Origin: Terriglobales bacterium
GTDB lineage: Bacteria; Acidobacteriota; Terriglobia; Terriglobales; Acidobacteriaceae
Direction of reading: 5' to 3'
Length of the DNA stretch: 43,178 bases
Assembly: GCA_025927855.1 (NCBI GenBank)
Contig: JAICKN010000003.1
Span: forward strand, 1 to 43,178
The position numbers and the translations under genes are program-made. Below, piece by piece: positions 1-9,215 of this stretch (its first letter is position 1; each line of letters opens with the position of its first letter). The notes below the pieces were generated by a model. That model was given only the letters and a program-made list of their open reading frames with translations, made no database searches and was not told where the DNA came from.

Positions 1-893
1 AGGAACATCTTCGGGCCAGCGGGCCACATTCAGGCCGAGCGGAATAGCGTGGTGCTGAGTAATGATCAAGCCGCGTTTAGCGGCCAATCTTACCTGCGGA
101 TCATCGGGAAAAATCCAGGTGCCCGGCGCGACGATGTTTCCCTTCAGGCGCAGAGTGGCTTCGTAGATTTTGTCCCATACGGCGAGCGAGATTCCGGTTT
201 TGTCTTTCTTCTCTCCGGGTGCCCATCCCGTCAGAAGGTCTTCATCATTGACAAAAAAGCCGCGATATTGAACAAAGGCGCAGGATAATTTTCGTGCAGC
301 GATGCCGGTAGTTCGATGGAAGCGCGCCGCGCTGGTTGATGGTCCGTCCAGTAATAAAGCGGATCTACGCCCAGGTATTTTTGCGAGAACACGTAAATCG
401 CATAGATTGTGCCCCGCATGTCCGCCCCGGCGAGCACTACTGTCGGTTTCTGGTTTTTCCCCTCTGCGACTACGGAAATCGAAAATGATTCGGCCGCAGT
501 CAATTCGCCGCGGCGCATGTTTTCAGGAACGCTTGCGGCTTCTCCGATGAGAATCACCGCTCCTGCATCTTTTGCTTCGCCGGCGTTTTGATGGCTGCTT
601 TTTTCTTCTGTGATGATGGCCGGCTTCTTGCCCAATACCTTCTCAAAATCAGAAGCCAGATCTTGTGCGGCGAGATGAACCGGGCCGGGAGTGCCAGGCG
701 CTTCCACAATTCTGATGTTCGAGGTGAGGACCAGCGATTGGCTATGAGTATTGTTTTTAGCTTGGCTGGAATACTTGGCTACATTCGATTGCGGGCTGGC
801 AACGGCTGGCATCCCGGACCCCAAAATTATTGCGATTAAACCGCTGACTGCGACACGTGCAAAACGGGAATGCCCAAGCACATTCTCATCCAT
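1..893 (-). pseudogene. GH115-family (xylan alpha-1,2-glucuronidase) gene, N-terminal part, with an apparent -1 frameshift near 274-276; continues past the left window edge
   Basis: ORF 231..893(-) has a signal-like N-terminus and ends abruptly (...YPAPLFNIAAFLSMMKTF*). The shifted minus-strand frame continues as FVQYRGFFVNDEDLLTGWAPGEKKDKTGISLAVWDKIYEATLRLKGNIVAPGTWIFPDDPQVRLAAKRGLIITQHHAIPLGLNVARWPEDVP, which is GH115-like. Confidence 0.75.
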
Positions 894-953
894 GGATTCA
901 TCGCCTCCGGGCGAGCATTCTCTTCGCTCGAGAGAATTTGTTTTGGCCGCAAA

Positions 954-3401
954 CTATTTTGCTCCCTCCACTGGATGCAAGGCAAGATCAATGGCCCAAA
1001 TTGCGCCCGGACGCATGTACATGGACGCGCGGAAGGACCCATCCGCTTCCCAGGCTTCCGGCGTGCGGAACCAGTAGCCCCGGTCCACAATTACTTTGTG
1101 AATGCCTTCCGCGGTTGTGAATCCTTCGTTCTTCATTCCTTCCTGAATCATGAATGAAGCCACGCCATAAGTGACTCCTGTCCAGACTTCGTGCGTCTGC
1201 TCGTTGCCTTCGAGCAGCTTGCCATCAGCAGTGACGCCATCCACCGCGCCCATCTGGCCATTTTGGAAGCCCATCACGTCCATTTTGAAGACCGTGGAGA
1301 GGGCCTTTTTCGTGTCTTCATCTGGAACAATTTGTCCGAGTCCGGTGAGATTGGCATACCACTGGCCAGCCAATTGGTCCGTCATAATGCTGTCTTTGTA
1401 TGTGCTTTGCGTGTCGTAATTGAAGTAGCTGCCATTCCACAGCTTCTTAATGAAATTTGGCTGGGCTTTGTCATACCACGATTGATATTTGGTGACAGCC
1501 GCAGGATCGTGCAAAACCTTCCCCATCTCCACCGTGGCCCTCAAAGCGGCGAGCCACAAACTGCCGCAGTACGCGCTGTCGCCGCGCATCGGCCACACAT
1601 CGTAAGTCTGGTCGGGAAAGCCTTCGTTGTCCGGAATCCCGTCATTATCGTGATCAAACCGGGGCAGATAATCCATCGCTTCCTTAACGGAAGCCCAGTT
1701 GTCGTTCAAAAATTGCGTGTCCTTGCGCCCGGTGAGAGCGTAGTCGCGCCAGACAAGCAGAACGTATTTCGTATTTAAATCTTTCCAGTCATTCACGTTT
1801 TGCCAGTTGTACTGGTTCACGTCAATAATTGGATTTTCAATGGGATTTCCCAAATCATGCGGCAGCGCTCCTCGCTTCTTTCGCGGGGCCATGATGCCGT
1901 TCCAGCCGATCCGTCGAATAGTCTCCAGGTCCTGCTGCACAGAGCCACCGAAATCACGCATTACTGCCTTATCAATATCCGGCCACCACTTCACCAAATG
2001 CATGGAGCCATAAAAGCGCACATCGAGGGTCGAATAAAATGGATAGTCATAGCATTCCAGGTACGTGAAGTGGTAATGCGACTCCGGAGTCCCGTCCACA
2101 CGCCCGTTGTCCCAGAACGTTCCACCGTCGGCAAGGTAATACATTTCATTGAAAAGCTCGCCGCGATACCAAGCCGGCGTGGTGTCGTCATTGATGTAAG
2201 GAGCTTGCCACGCATCAATGGCTTCGCTCCAGGATTTATCCTGCTCCAGTCCGGTGCGCGCAATGGCCCAGGCATTCTGTCCGGTCTTGCCGAAGAACGC
2301 CGTGTACCGCTTGCACCATTTCGTCCCTTGGCCGAATTCCATGATAGGCAGGTCCCAGGCGAGCACCATAGGCACAACTCGCGTTTCTCCCGGTTTGAGT
2401 GTGACGCTCAGAGCGATGGCCCCGGCAATGGGCTCGCCGGAGGAGGCAAAGTTGGTGCCTGCGTTGTCCAGCGTTCCATCCTGGCTAAAGGTCTTCCATA
2501 TTTCGTCGCCTTTGCCCTCGGCAAGGTAGGTGGCATGAGTAGAAATGCTCACGCCCGGCAATTCTGGCGCGGCAATTACGAACTGGCCATCCCACTCTTC
2601 GCGCACGTCTCCACGACGATGGCGGTTGAATACGATCCCGACCATGCGGCCCAGTTTTGTGTTCTCAGTTTTGACCTCGTCGTAATCATCTGCGCTGTTT
2701 TTCCCGGCGAAGTCGTGACGATAGTCGCCAAACCAGCCCAGCATATTGGTCCAGGAAAATAGAATGCTGGTTTTCACCTCGTGGTCCGTGGGATTTTGCA
2801 GGGTCCAGTTGTATACCGCTACGGGATAGCTGGTTTCTTTGTAATTATTCGGCAGGATAGGGGAAAACTGCTCGACCGTGGCGACAATGGGCAGGTCAGA
2901 ATTTTTATATTGCGTCCAGGCTTTGGGATAAAGCGAGTGATAAGTACCCGCGCCCACCGGATAATTCCAATTCCACGAACTCAGGTCCTTCGGCTTGCCC
3001 GTCCACAGCGCCTGCGCATAGCGCTTCCCTTCCGATTCCGTGAACAATGCGAATTGATTGGAGGCGACAGTCTCATATTTATGAACGCCGATTTTTAGAT
3101 GGTAGCGGGCAAAGTCGCCGCGATACGTCCGGCCAATTGTCCCCGCGCCAAAGCCCCCGACGGGTGCGCCATTGAAGTAGCCATCGTCGATCAGTGGACT
3201 GTCTTCCACTTTGGCATGACCCGGGTGAGCCGGCGCTACGCCAATGCCCATGTCGAAACCAATGGCAGGAATGTGCGCAGGAGCATCCTGCGCGAAAATT
3301 AATATTGAAGAGCACAATAGGAAGATTGCGGCGGCCAGAAATCTTCGTCCAGAACAAGCACGAGCAAAATTTAATTGCGGAATAGACATTATGCTCCTCA
3401 T
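954..3401 (-). CDS. GH116 family glycoside hydrolase (beta-glucosidase/glucosylceramidase-like), secreted
   Basis: 815-aa ORF; signal peptide-like N-terminus, N-terminal GH116 segment (DDGYFNGAPVGGFGAGTIGRTYRGDFARYHLK) and C-terminal catalytic-like region (DHDNDGIPDNEGFPDQTYDVW, MTDQLAGQWYANLTGLG). Confidence 0.85.
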   Translation of the reverse strand: MRSIMSIPQLNFARACSGRRFLAAAIFLLCSSILIFAQDAPAHIPAIGFDMGIGVAPAHPGHAKVEDSPLIDDGYFNGAPVGGFGAGTIGRTYRGDFARYHLKIGVHKYETVASNQFALFTESEGKRYAQALWTGKPKDLSSWNWNYPVGAGTYHSLYPKAWTQYKNSDLPIVATVEQFSPILPNNYKETSYPVAVYNWTLQNPTDHEVKTSILFSWTNMLGWFGDYRHDFAGKNSADDYDEVKTENTKLGRMVGIVFNRHRRGDVREEWDGQFVIAAPELPGVSISTHATYLAEGKGDEIWKTFSQDGTLDNAGTNFASSGEPIAGAIALSVTLKPGETRVVPMVLAWDLPIMEFGQGTKWCKRYTAFFGKTGQNAWAIARTGLEQDKSWSEAIDAWQAPYINDDTTPAWYRGELFNEMYYLADGGTFWDNGRVDGTPESHYHFTYLECYDYPFYSTLDVRFYGSMHLVKWWPDIDKAVMRDFGGSVQQDLETIRRIGWNGIMAPRKKRGALPHDLGNPIENPIIDVNQYNWQNVNDWKDLNTKYVLLVWRDYALTGRKDTQFLNDNWASVKEAMDYLPRFDHDNDGIPDNEGFPDQTYDVWPMRGDSAYCGSLWLAALRATVEMGKVLHDPAAVTKYQSWYDKAQPNFIKKLWNGSYFNYDTQSTYKDSIMTDQLAGQWYANLTGLGQIVPDEDTKKALSTVFKMDVMGFQNGQMGAVDGVTADGKLLEGNEQTHEVWTGVTYGVASFMIQEGMKNEGFTTAEGIHKVIVDRGYWFRTPEAWEADGSFRASMYMRPGAIWAIDLALHPVEGAK

Positions 3402-3547
3402 AAGGCGGATTGGAATTTTTACGAATAGTAAGCTGCCGCATAGAGCTGGCGATCAATCGGTGCGTAACATAGTGGAGCGGTAAGACGCGCTCATTCTAAG
3501 AGAGAAGCAGAAGAAACACAACGCGGAAATGGCTTATGTAAACGCTA

Positions 3548-3557
3548 ACCTTAAGGT
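3548..3557. promoter_or_regulatory. Perfect palindrome ACCTTAAGGT next to a LacI-like half-palindrome (ATGTAAACGCTAACCT, 3536-3551) upstream of GH116
   Basis: Read directly in the galK-GH116 gap; function not established. Confidence 0.3.
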
Positions 3558-3560
3558 AAT

Positions 3561-4679
3561 TCAGCAGTTTTCCACAATGGCTCCATCGGACGCTTTGCAA
3601 ATGTAAACATCCGGCTGGGCTCCGGTCTTGCTGCGGTATTTTTCTGAAATTTCATGGGAAAATTGCGCGGCATTTTTCGCTTCGACCAGATTTACCGTGC
3701 ATCCTCCGAATCCGCCGCCAGTCATCCGCCCGCCCCAATAGCCTGTAAGTCCTTCAGCCGCTTCCACCATGAGATCGAGTTCCCGGCAACTGACCTCATA
3801 AAGGTCGCGCAGGCTCTCATGGGACTTCCGCATGAGCATGCCGAAATGTTCAAGATTGCCCGCGGCCAGCGCGTCTGCCCCGTTTTGCGTTCTTTGATTT
3901 TCTGAAATTATGTGAGCGCAGCGCTTGTATATGGCCGCGGGGAGTTCCCGGGTATGCGCCTCCAGTTGCGGAAGAGAAACATCGCGCAACGCTTTTATGC
4001 CCGGATACCAGCGGGAAAGAAGCCGGACTCCCTCCTCGCACTCCGCGCGGCGCCGGTTATATTCGCCGCTTGCCAGCTCGTGCTTCACCATCGTATTGCA
4101 AATCACCATGCGCACGTGAGCGGGAATCGGCACCAGTCTATATTCCAAAGATCGGCAATCGAGCAGAAGAGCATGGTGCGCTTTTCCCATGCAGGACACA
4201 AACTGGTCCATAATGCCTACCTTCGCGCCTACAAAGTTGTTTTCGGCCGCGCGGCAAAGTCTGGCCAGTTCGGGGCCGGGCAAATGATTTTTACTGGAGC
4301 TCAAAAATGCGAGCGCGCTGGCAACTTCAATGGCCGCGGAAGAACTCAACCCCGCGCCCGATGGAACATCACTCCTGATTGCCAGTTCCATTCCGCTTAA
4401 TTGCCGGCCGCGCTTCTGCAGAACAACGGCGATGCCGAGAACATAATCGCACCACGCACCCAGACGCTGTTTCGGCAGGTCTGCCAAATCAAATTCGTAC
4501 GCCTCTGCAAAAGCGGCTGATTTTAAGACCAGCATGTTGTCAGATCGCGCTGTTACAGCGACCCTCGTCTGGAAATCAATGGCGCAGGGCAGGACCCAGC
4601 CGTCGTTATAGTCGGTATGTTCGCCAATAAGATTGACGCGGCCAGGCGCACGGAATGTTCGCTGTTGCGGTAATGACAT
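3561..4679 (-). CDS. galK: Galactokinase
   Basis: 372-aa ORF; galactokinase signature GRVNLIGEHTDYNDGWVLPCAI and GHMP motif DVPSGAGLSSSAAIEVA; C-terminal GRMTGGGFGGCTVNLV. Confidence 0.96.
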   Translation of the reverse strand: MSLPQQRTFRAPGRVNLIGEHTDYNDGWVLPCAIDFQTRVAVTARSDNMLVLKSAAFAEAYEFDLADLPKQRLGAWCDYVLGIAVVLQKRGRQLSGMELAIRSDVPSGAGLSSSAAIEVASALAFLSSSKNHLPGPELARLCRAAENNFVGAKVGIMDQFVSCMGKAHHALLLDCRSLEYRLVPIPAHVRMVICNTMVKHELASGEYNRRRAECEEGVRLLSRWYPGIKALRDVSLPQLEAHTRELPAAIYKRCAHIISENQRTQNGADALAAGNLEHFGMLMRKSHESLRDLYEVSCRELDLMVEAAEGLTGYWGGRMTGGGFGGCTVNLVEAKNAAQFSHEISEKYRSKTGAQPDVYICKASDGAIVENC

Positions 4680-4836
4680 TTTACGAATGGCCTGTCTCAG
4701 AAAATATCCGATATTAATGGCGCATGCACTCGCGCATTCAATCCAGCAATCGTTGCCATAAGATTAAGCTGTATCTGGCAGGCACGCTACTTTTATCATG
4801 ACTGATCCCTTGCTATTTGCAAACTGGTGAAGAACT

Positions 4837-5871
4837 TTGAGACTAACGGAAGATCCGCATAGACGATTCAATCCTTTGACCGGCGAATGGGTGCTGGTTT
4901 CGCCGCACCGCACACAGCGTCCATGGCAAGGGGCAACCGAACATACAGCAGTTGTAGAACGCCCGGCCTACGATCCCGAATGTTATCTGTGTCCGGGAAA
5001 CATCCGCGCTGGCGGCGCGAAAAACCCGGCATACTCCAATACTTTTGTTTTCGAGAATGATTTCGCCGCGCTGAAACGCGACGTTTCCCGCGAACGGATT
5101 GATTTACTCGGCAAAGGACTCTTCGTCGCCCAGGGAGAGCCGGGCATTTGCCGCGTGATGTGTTTTTCGCCCCGCCATGATTTGAGCTTATCAAGCCTGC
5201 CTCTCACTGAAATCGAAGAGGTCATACGCGCGTGGACGCGACAATCCCGCGAGCTCGGGACAATGGCCGGCATCAATCACGTGCAGATTTTCGAAAACCG
5301 CGGCGAACTCATGGGCGCCAGCAATCCGCACCCTCACTGCCAGATTTGGGCCTCGGCATCTATTCCATTGGCGCCAGCCAGAGAATTGGCAACGCAGCGC
5401 AAATATCTCTCCGAGCGGAATGCTTGCCTGCTATGCGATTGCCTGCCAATTGAACAGGACCAGAAGCTGCGCATTGTTTGCGAGAACGCAGACTTTATTG
5501 CGCTGGTACCTTTCTGGGCCGTATGGCCGTTTGAGATTTTGCTATGCAGCCGCCGCCATCTGGGCGCTTTTCCGGAATTTACGGAAAATGAAATTACCTC
5601 GTTGGCAAGAATACTGAAGCAAATGGTTTCCGGCTACGACCGGGTATTTGATGTTCCTTTTCCCTATTCAATGGGCTTTCATCAGTCGCCAAGCGATGGC
5701 GAAAAGCATCCGGAATGGCACTTCCATGCGCATTTTTATCCACCGCTGCTAAGATCGGCGACGGTAAGAAAGTTCATGGTCGGGTTTGAAATGCTGGGGA
5801 CCCCGCAACGCGACATCACTCCGGAAGTTGCAGCAGAGCAGCTGCGTTCGCTGTGCACAGAACAAAACTGA
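4837..5871 (+). CDS. galT: Galactose-1-phosphate uridylyltransferase
   Basis: 344-aa ORF, TTG start; FNPLTGEWVLVSPHRTQRPWQG, CYLCPGN, and the active-site type motif NPHPHCQIWA. Confidence 0.95.
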   Translation: MRLTEDPHRRFNPLTGEWVLVSPHRTQRPWQGATEHTAVVERPAYDPECYLCPGNIRAGGAKNPAYSNTFVFENDFAALKRDVSRERIDLLGKGLFVAQGEPGICRVMCFSPRHDLSLSSLPLTEIEEVIRAWTRQSRELGTMAGINHVQIFENRGELMGASNPHPHCQIWASASIPLAPARELATQRKYLSERNACLLCDCLPIEQDQKLRIVCENADFIALVPFWAVWPFEILLCSRRHLGAFPEFTENEITSLARILKQMVSGYDRVFDVPFPYSMGFHQSPSDGEKHPEWHFHAHFYPPLLRSATVRKFMVGFEMLGTPQRDITPEVAAEQLRSLCTEQN

Positions 5872-5894
5872 AAATCAGAGGGGGTACGTCAATC

Positions 5895-8237
5895 GTGAGG
5901 ATCAAGATTCTTTTTGCCGTTCTTCTGTTCACATTTGTTTTTGGCAATCTTCCCGCCCGCGCTCAATGGAACCCGCTCAATCCGGTTACTGACTTTAAGC
6001 AGCAGCAAGATGGCGTACAGTTCACCCGAAAATCCGGCGTGATAAAGTTGCAAGTCTGCTCGGATTCCATGGTCCGCGTAATCTTTTCGCCGGCGTCCAC
6101 CATCCCCAATCTTAAGAACCAGGTAGTCATTAAGAACCAGTGGCCCTCCGTTCCATTCACGGTACAGAGTTCGGACAAAGACATCACGCTTACCACGGAC
6201 GCTTTGAAAGTTGCCGTCACGCGCAAAGACGGGAGTGTGGATTTTTACGATCTCTCCGGCAATAAATTATTCGAGCAAACAGAAGCCACATTAACTCCGG
6301 TGGTGGTCAATGGGGAGAACACTTACCACTCCGAACTGTATTCCAAGCTATGGGGGTCGTACGAGGGCTTTTATGGGCTGGGGCAGCATCAGGCTGGCGT
6401 TTGGAACTATCGTGGCGAGGAAGTAGACCTTTCGCAGGACAACACCAACATCAGCATTCCATTTTTTCTTTCCAGCAATGGCTATGGACTTTTCTGGAAC
6501 AATACATCGCGCAGCCGCTTCAACAATCGCTTTCTCAACGCTCTTTATCTCAGCTCGGAAGTGGCGGATGCCATGGACTACTACTTCATATATGGACCTG
6601 CGTTCGACAAAATCATCGCGGGCTACCGCGAGTTGACCGGCGCGCCGCCGCTGTTTGGCAAATGGGCCTATGGCTTCTGGCAGTGCAAAAACAAGTACAA
6701 CACGCAGGCGGAAATTGAAGGCATCGCGCAGAAGTACCGCGACCTGCACATTCCCGCCGATAACATTGTGCAGGACTGGTTCTGGTGGAACATCATGGGC
6801 GAGCCGAGGTTCGATAAATCGCGCTATCCCGACCCCAAAGGAATGTTCGATAAGCTGCACGCCGACCACTTCCACGTGATGATTTCCGTGTGGCCTTCAT
6901 TCCGCCCCGGCTCGGAAACTTACGATGACATGGCCCGAAAAGGCTTTTTTGTTGCGAAGTCTGTGACGCCCGGATTTCATCCAGCGGGGCAGGCGATCTA
7001 CGACGCATTCAATCCCGCCGCCCGGAAATACTATTGGAGCCTAATGGATAATGGGCTGTTTAAGCTCGGGGCTGACGCCTGGTGGCTGGACACAGACGAG
7101 CCTGAGACGGAAGATCGCGAAACAAATATTTTGGTGAACAACAAAGTTTTTCCCGGCAGCGGCGCGCGCTATGCCAACACCTTCCCGCTGCTCCACACAA
7201 CCGGCGTTTATGAGGGGCAGCGCGCTGAAACCGATCAGAAGCGCGTATTCATTCTTTCGCGCTCGGCATTTGCCGGGGCGCAGCGCAATGCAGTCACCGT
7301 CTGGTCCGGCGATATCAATGCCGATTGGGTCTTTCTCAAGAAGCAAATTCCGGCAGGACTGAATTATTCCCTGTCGGGACTTCCCTACTGGACGACCGAC
7401 ACCGGCGGCTTCGTCACCGGCAATCCTGATGATCCCAAGTACCGCGAATTGTTCGTGCGCTGGTTTCAGTTCAGCACGTTCAACCCCATACTGCGCGTGC
7501 ACGGCACACGTGTGCCCGACCAGAATGAACTGTGGTCATATGGCCCGCAAGCTGAGAAAATTCTCGTCAACTTCGATACTTTGCGCTACCGGCTTCTGCC
7601 CTACATTTATTCCCTGGCATGGATGACCACCAGCCAGGCTTACACACCCATGCGGGCCCTGGTCATGGACTTCCGCACAGACACTCGCGCCGCCAACATT
7701 GGCGATCAATTTATGTATGGCCCAGCGTTGATGGTAAACCCCGTCACTGAGCCTGCGGTCAACAGCCGGCAAGTATATCTGCCAGATTCACAGTGGTATG
7801 ACTTCTGGAGCGGGGTTTCGTTCCGCGGCCCGCAGACCGTCAGCGCCGCCGCTCCGCTGGACCGCATACCTCTCTTTGTTCGCGCCGGTTCGATCGTGTC
7901 TCTCGGCCCGAAGATGGAGTGGTCTACGCAAATGCCGGAAGATCCAATAGAGTTGCGCGTGTATCGCGGGGCAGATGGAGACTTCACGCTCTATGAAGAT
8001 GAAAACGACAACTACAATTATGAAAAAGGCGTTTACGCCACTATCCCTTTCCATTGGGATGAAGCGCGCCAGTCCCTAACAATCGGCGCGCGTAAAAGGA
8101 CTTTCCCCGGCATGTTGCAATCGCGAACTTTTCAGATTGTATTCGTCGGTGAAAATCATGGCGTGGGTATAGCGGCATCCGACAGGCCGGACAAAATCGT
8201 GCAGTATTCCGGAAGCGAGATCACAATCAAGCCGTAA
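5895..8237 (+). CDS. GH31 family alpha-glycosidase (alpha-xylosidase/alpha-glucosidase), secreted
   Basis: ORF track start 5853; GTG at 5895 gives a signal peptide (VRIKILFAVLLFTFVFGNLPARA) and follows an AG-rich RBS. GH31 motifs: YGLGQHQ, GKWAYGFWQCKNKY, DAWWLDTDEPE, SRSAFAGAQRNAVTVWSGDI. Confidence 0.9.
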   Translation: MRIKILFAVLLFTFVFGNLPARAQWNPLNPVTDFKQQQDGVQFTRKSGVIKLQVCSDSMVRVIFSPASTIPNLKNQVVIKNQWPSVPFTVQSSDKDITLTTDALKVAVTRKDGSVDFYDLSGNKLFEQTEATLTPVVVNGENTYHSELYSKLWGSYEGFYGLGQHQAGVWNYRGEEVDLSQDNTNISIPFFLSSNGYGLFWNNTSRSRFNNRFLNALYLSSEVADAMDYYFIYGPAFDKIIAGYRELTGAPPLFGKWAYGFWQCKNKYNTQAEIEGIAQKYRDLHIPADNIVQDWFWWNIMGEPRFDKSRYPDPKGMFDKLHADHFHVMISVWPSFRPGSETYDDMARKGFFVAKSVTPGFHPAGQAIYDAFNPAARKYYWSLMDNGLFKLGADAWWLDTDEPETEDRETNILVNNKVFPGSGARYANTFPLLHTTGVYEGQRAETDQKRVFILSRSAFAGAQRNAVTVWSGDINADWVFLKKQIPAGLNYSLSGLPYWTTDTGGFVTGNPDDPKYRELFVRWFQFSTFNPILRVHGTRVPDQNELWSYGPQAEKILVNFDTLRYRLLPYIYSLAWMTTSQAYTPMRALVMDFRTDTRAANIGDQFMYGPALMVNPVTEPAVNSRQVYLPDSQWYDFWSGVSFRGPQTVSAAAPLDRIPLFVRAGSIVSLGPKMEWSTQMPEDPIELRVYRGADGDFTLYEDENDNYNYEKGVYATIPFHWDEARQSLTIGARKRTFPGMLQSRTFQIVFVGENHGVGIAASDRPDKIVQYSGSEITIKP

Positions 8238-8368
8238 TTGAATTCTAAAATTTGATTCTTTAACTCTGCAGTTGTGCGGGGAGCGATATGCTCTTAAAGC
8301 GCATTTGTTTTCATTTTGCTCTACACACAAACGTCTCAAACATCAAGCCTGCGGTCGCGCGTTGATGC

Positions 8369-9028
8369 TTATGCCGCCATTTTTGCCCGGGCTTCCCGCA
8401 CGATTTCCACGAATTGCCGGGCGGCTTCGGTGATTTTTTGCGTATTGCCGGATTTGAGCGCTTCTGCTGAAACCAATTCTCCGCCAATGCCCAGCGCCTC
8501 CGATCCCGCCTGAATGAATTCCGCAGCAGTACTCAGGTTCACGCCTCCAGTAGGGACCATCGGAATTTGCGGCAGCGGCGCCTTCAATGCTTTTATGTAT
8601 TTCGCGCCGCCAACAGTCCCGCAGGGAAATATTTTGACGATATCGCTACCCGTCTTCCACGCCGTGATCACTTCGGTTGGCGTCAGCGCTCCGGCCATCA
8701 TCAATTTGCCTTTGCCGTTGGCGAGCTTCACGGTTTCCGTGTTGAAGCCCGGGCTTACCAGGAATTCCGCCCCTGCATCGAAGCAGCGCTGCGCGCTTTC
8801 GGCATCAAGAACAGTGCCCGCGCCAACCAGCAGCTCCTTACCCAACGTGCTGACAAGTTGCGCGATCAATTCAACCGCACCTGGAACCGTCATCGTGATC
8901 TCCACAACCGAAACGCCTCCGGCGAGAACGGCCTCAGCCGCCTGCCGCGCCATTTGCGGCGTCGAAGCACGGACGACCGGAACAACTCCAATTTCAATGA
9001 TTCTCTTTTTGCACTCTTCTTTGGTCAT
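8369..9028 (-). CDS. eda: 2-dehydro-3-deoxy-phosphogluconate (KDPG) aldolase / 4-hydroxy-2-oxoglutarate aldolase
   Basis: 219-aa ORF; GVVPVVRA, GVSVVEITMT, VGAGTVLDAESAQRCFDAGAEFLVSPG, VKIFPCGTVGGAKYIKALKAPLPQIPMVPTGGVN. Confidence 0.92.
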   Translation of the reverse strand: MTKEECKKRIIEIGVVPVVRASTPQMARQAAEAVLAGGVSVVEITMTVPGAVELIAQLVSTLGKELLVGAGTVLDAESAQRCFDAGAEFLVSPGFNTETVKLANGKGKLMMAGALTPTEVITAWKTGSDIVKIFPCGTVGGAKYIKALKAPLPQIPMVPTGGVNLSTAAEFIQAGSEALGIGGELVSAEALKSGNTQKITEAARQFVEIVREARAKMAA

Positions 9029-9092
9029 GCTGATTCTTCACTCGAATAAAGTTTAATAGACCGACACAATCAAATCCGTTTACCTGACATTT

Positions 9093-9110
9093 GCCGCCGG
9101 GGATGGCGGC
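9093..9110. repeat. Hairpin GCCGCC-GGGGAT-GGCGGC in the kdgK-eda gap
   Basis: Perfect 6-bp arms; partner of the hairpin at 9189-9206. Confidence 0.5.
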
Positions 9111-9188
9111 GTACGCATTCATTTTTGCCATTCCACACATTGCCGGGACGGTCGCGCTATGCAGATCATTTTGCCATTCCCGCGCGGT

Positions 9189-9206
9189 GCCGCCGTTTAC
9201 GGCGGC
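9189..9206. repeat. Hairpin GCCGCC-GTTTAC-GGCGGC in the kdgK-eda gap
   Basis: Same arms as 9093-9110; between them TTTTGCCATTCC occurs twice (9123-9134 and 9169-9180). Confidence 0.5.
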
Positions 9207-9215
9207 GCTGCGAAT

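Noticed and set aside
49-288. 79-aa + strand ORF
   Set aside because: Antisense to the GH115 continuation, which carries recognisable family sequence; the ORF itself has no recognisable features.
1800-2762. 320-aa + strand ORF
   Set aside because: Fully antisense to the well-supported GH116 gene; a typical long shadow ORF in GC-rich DNA.
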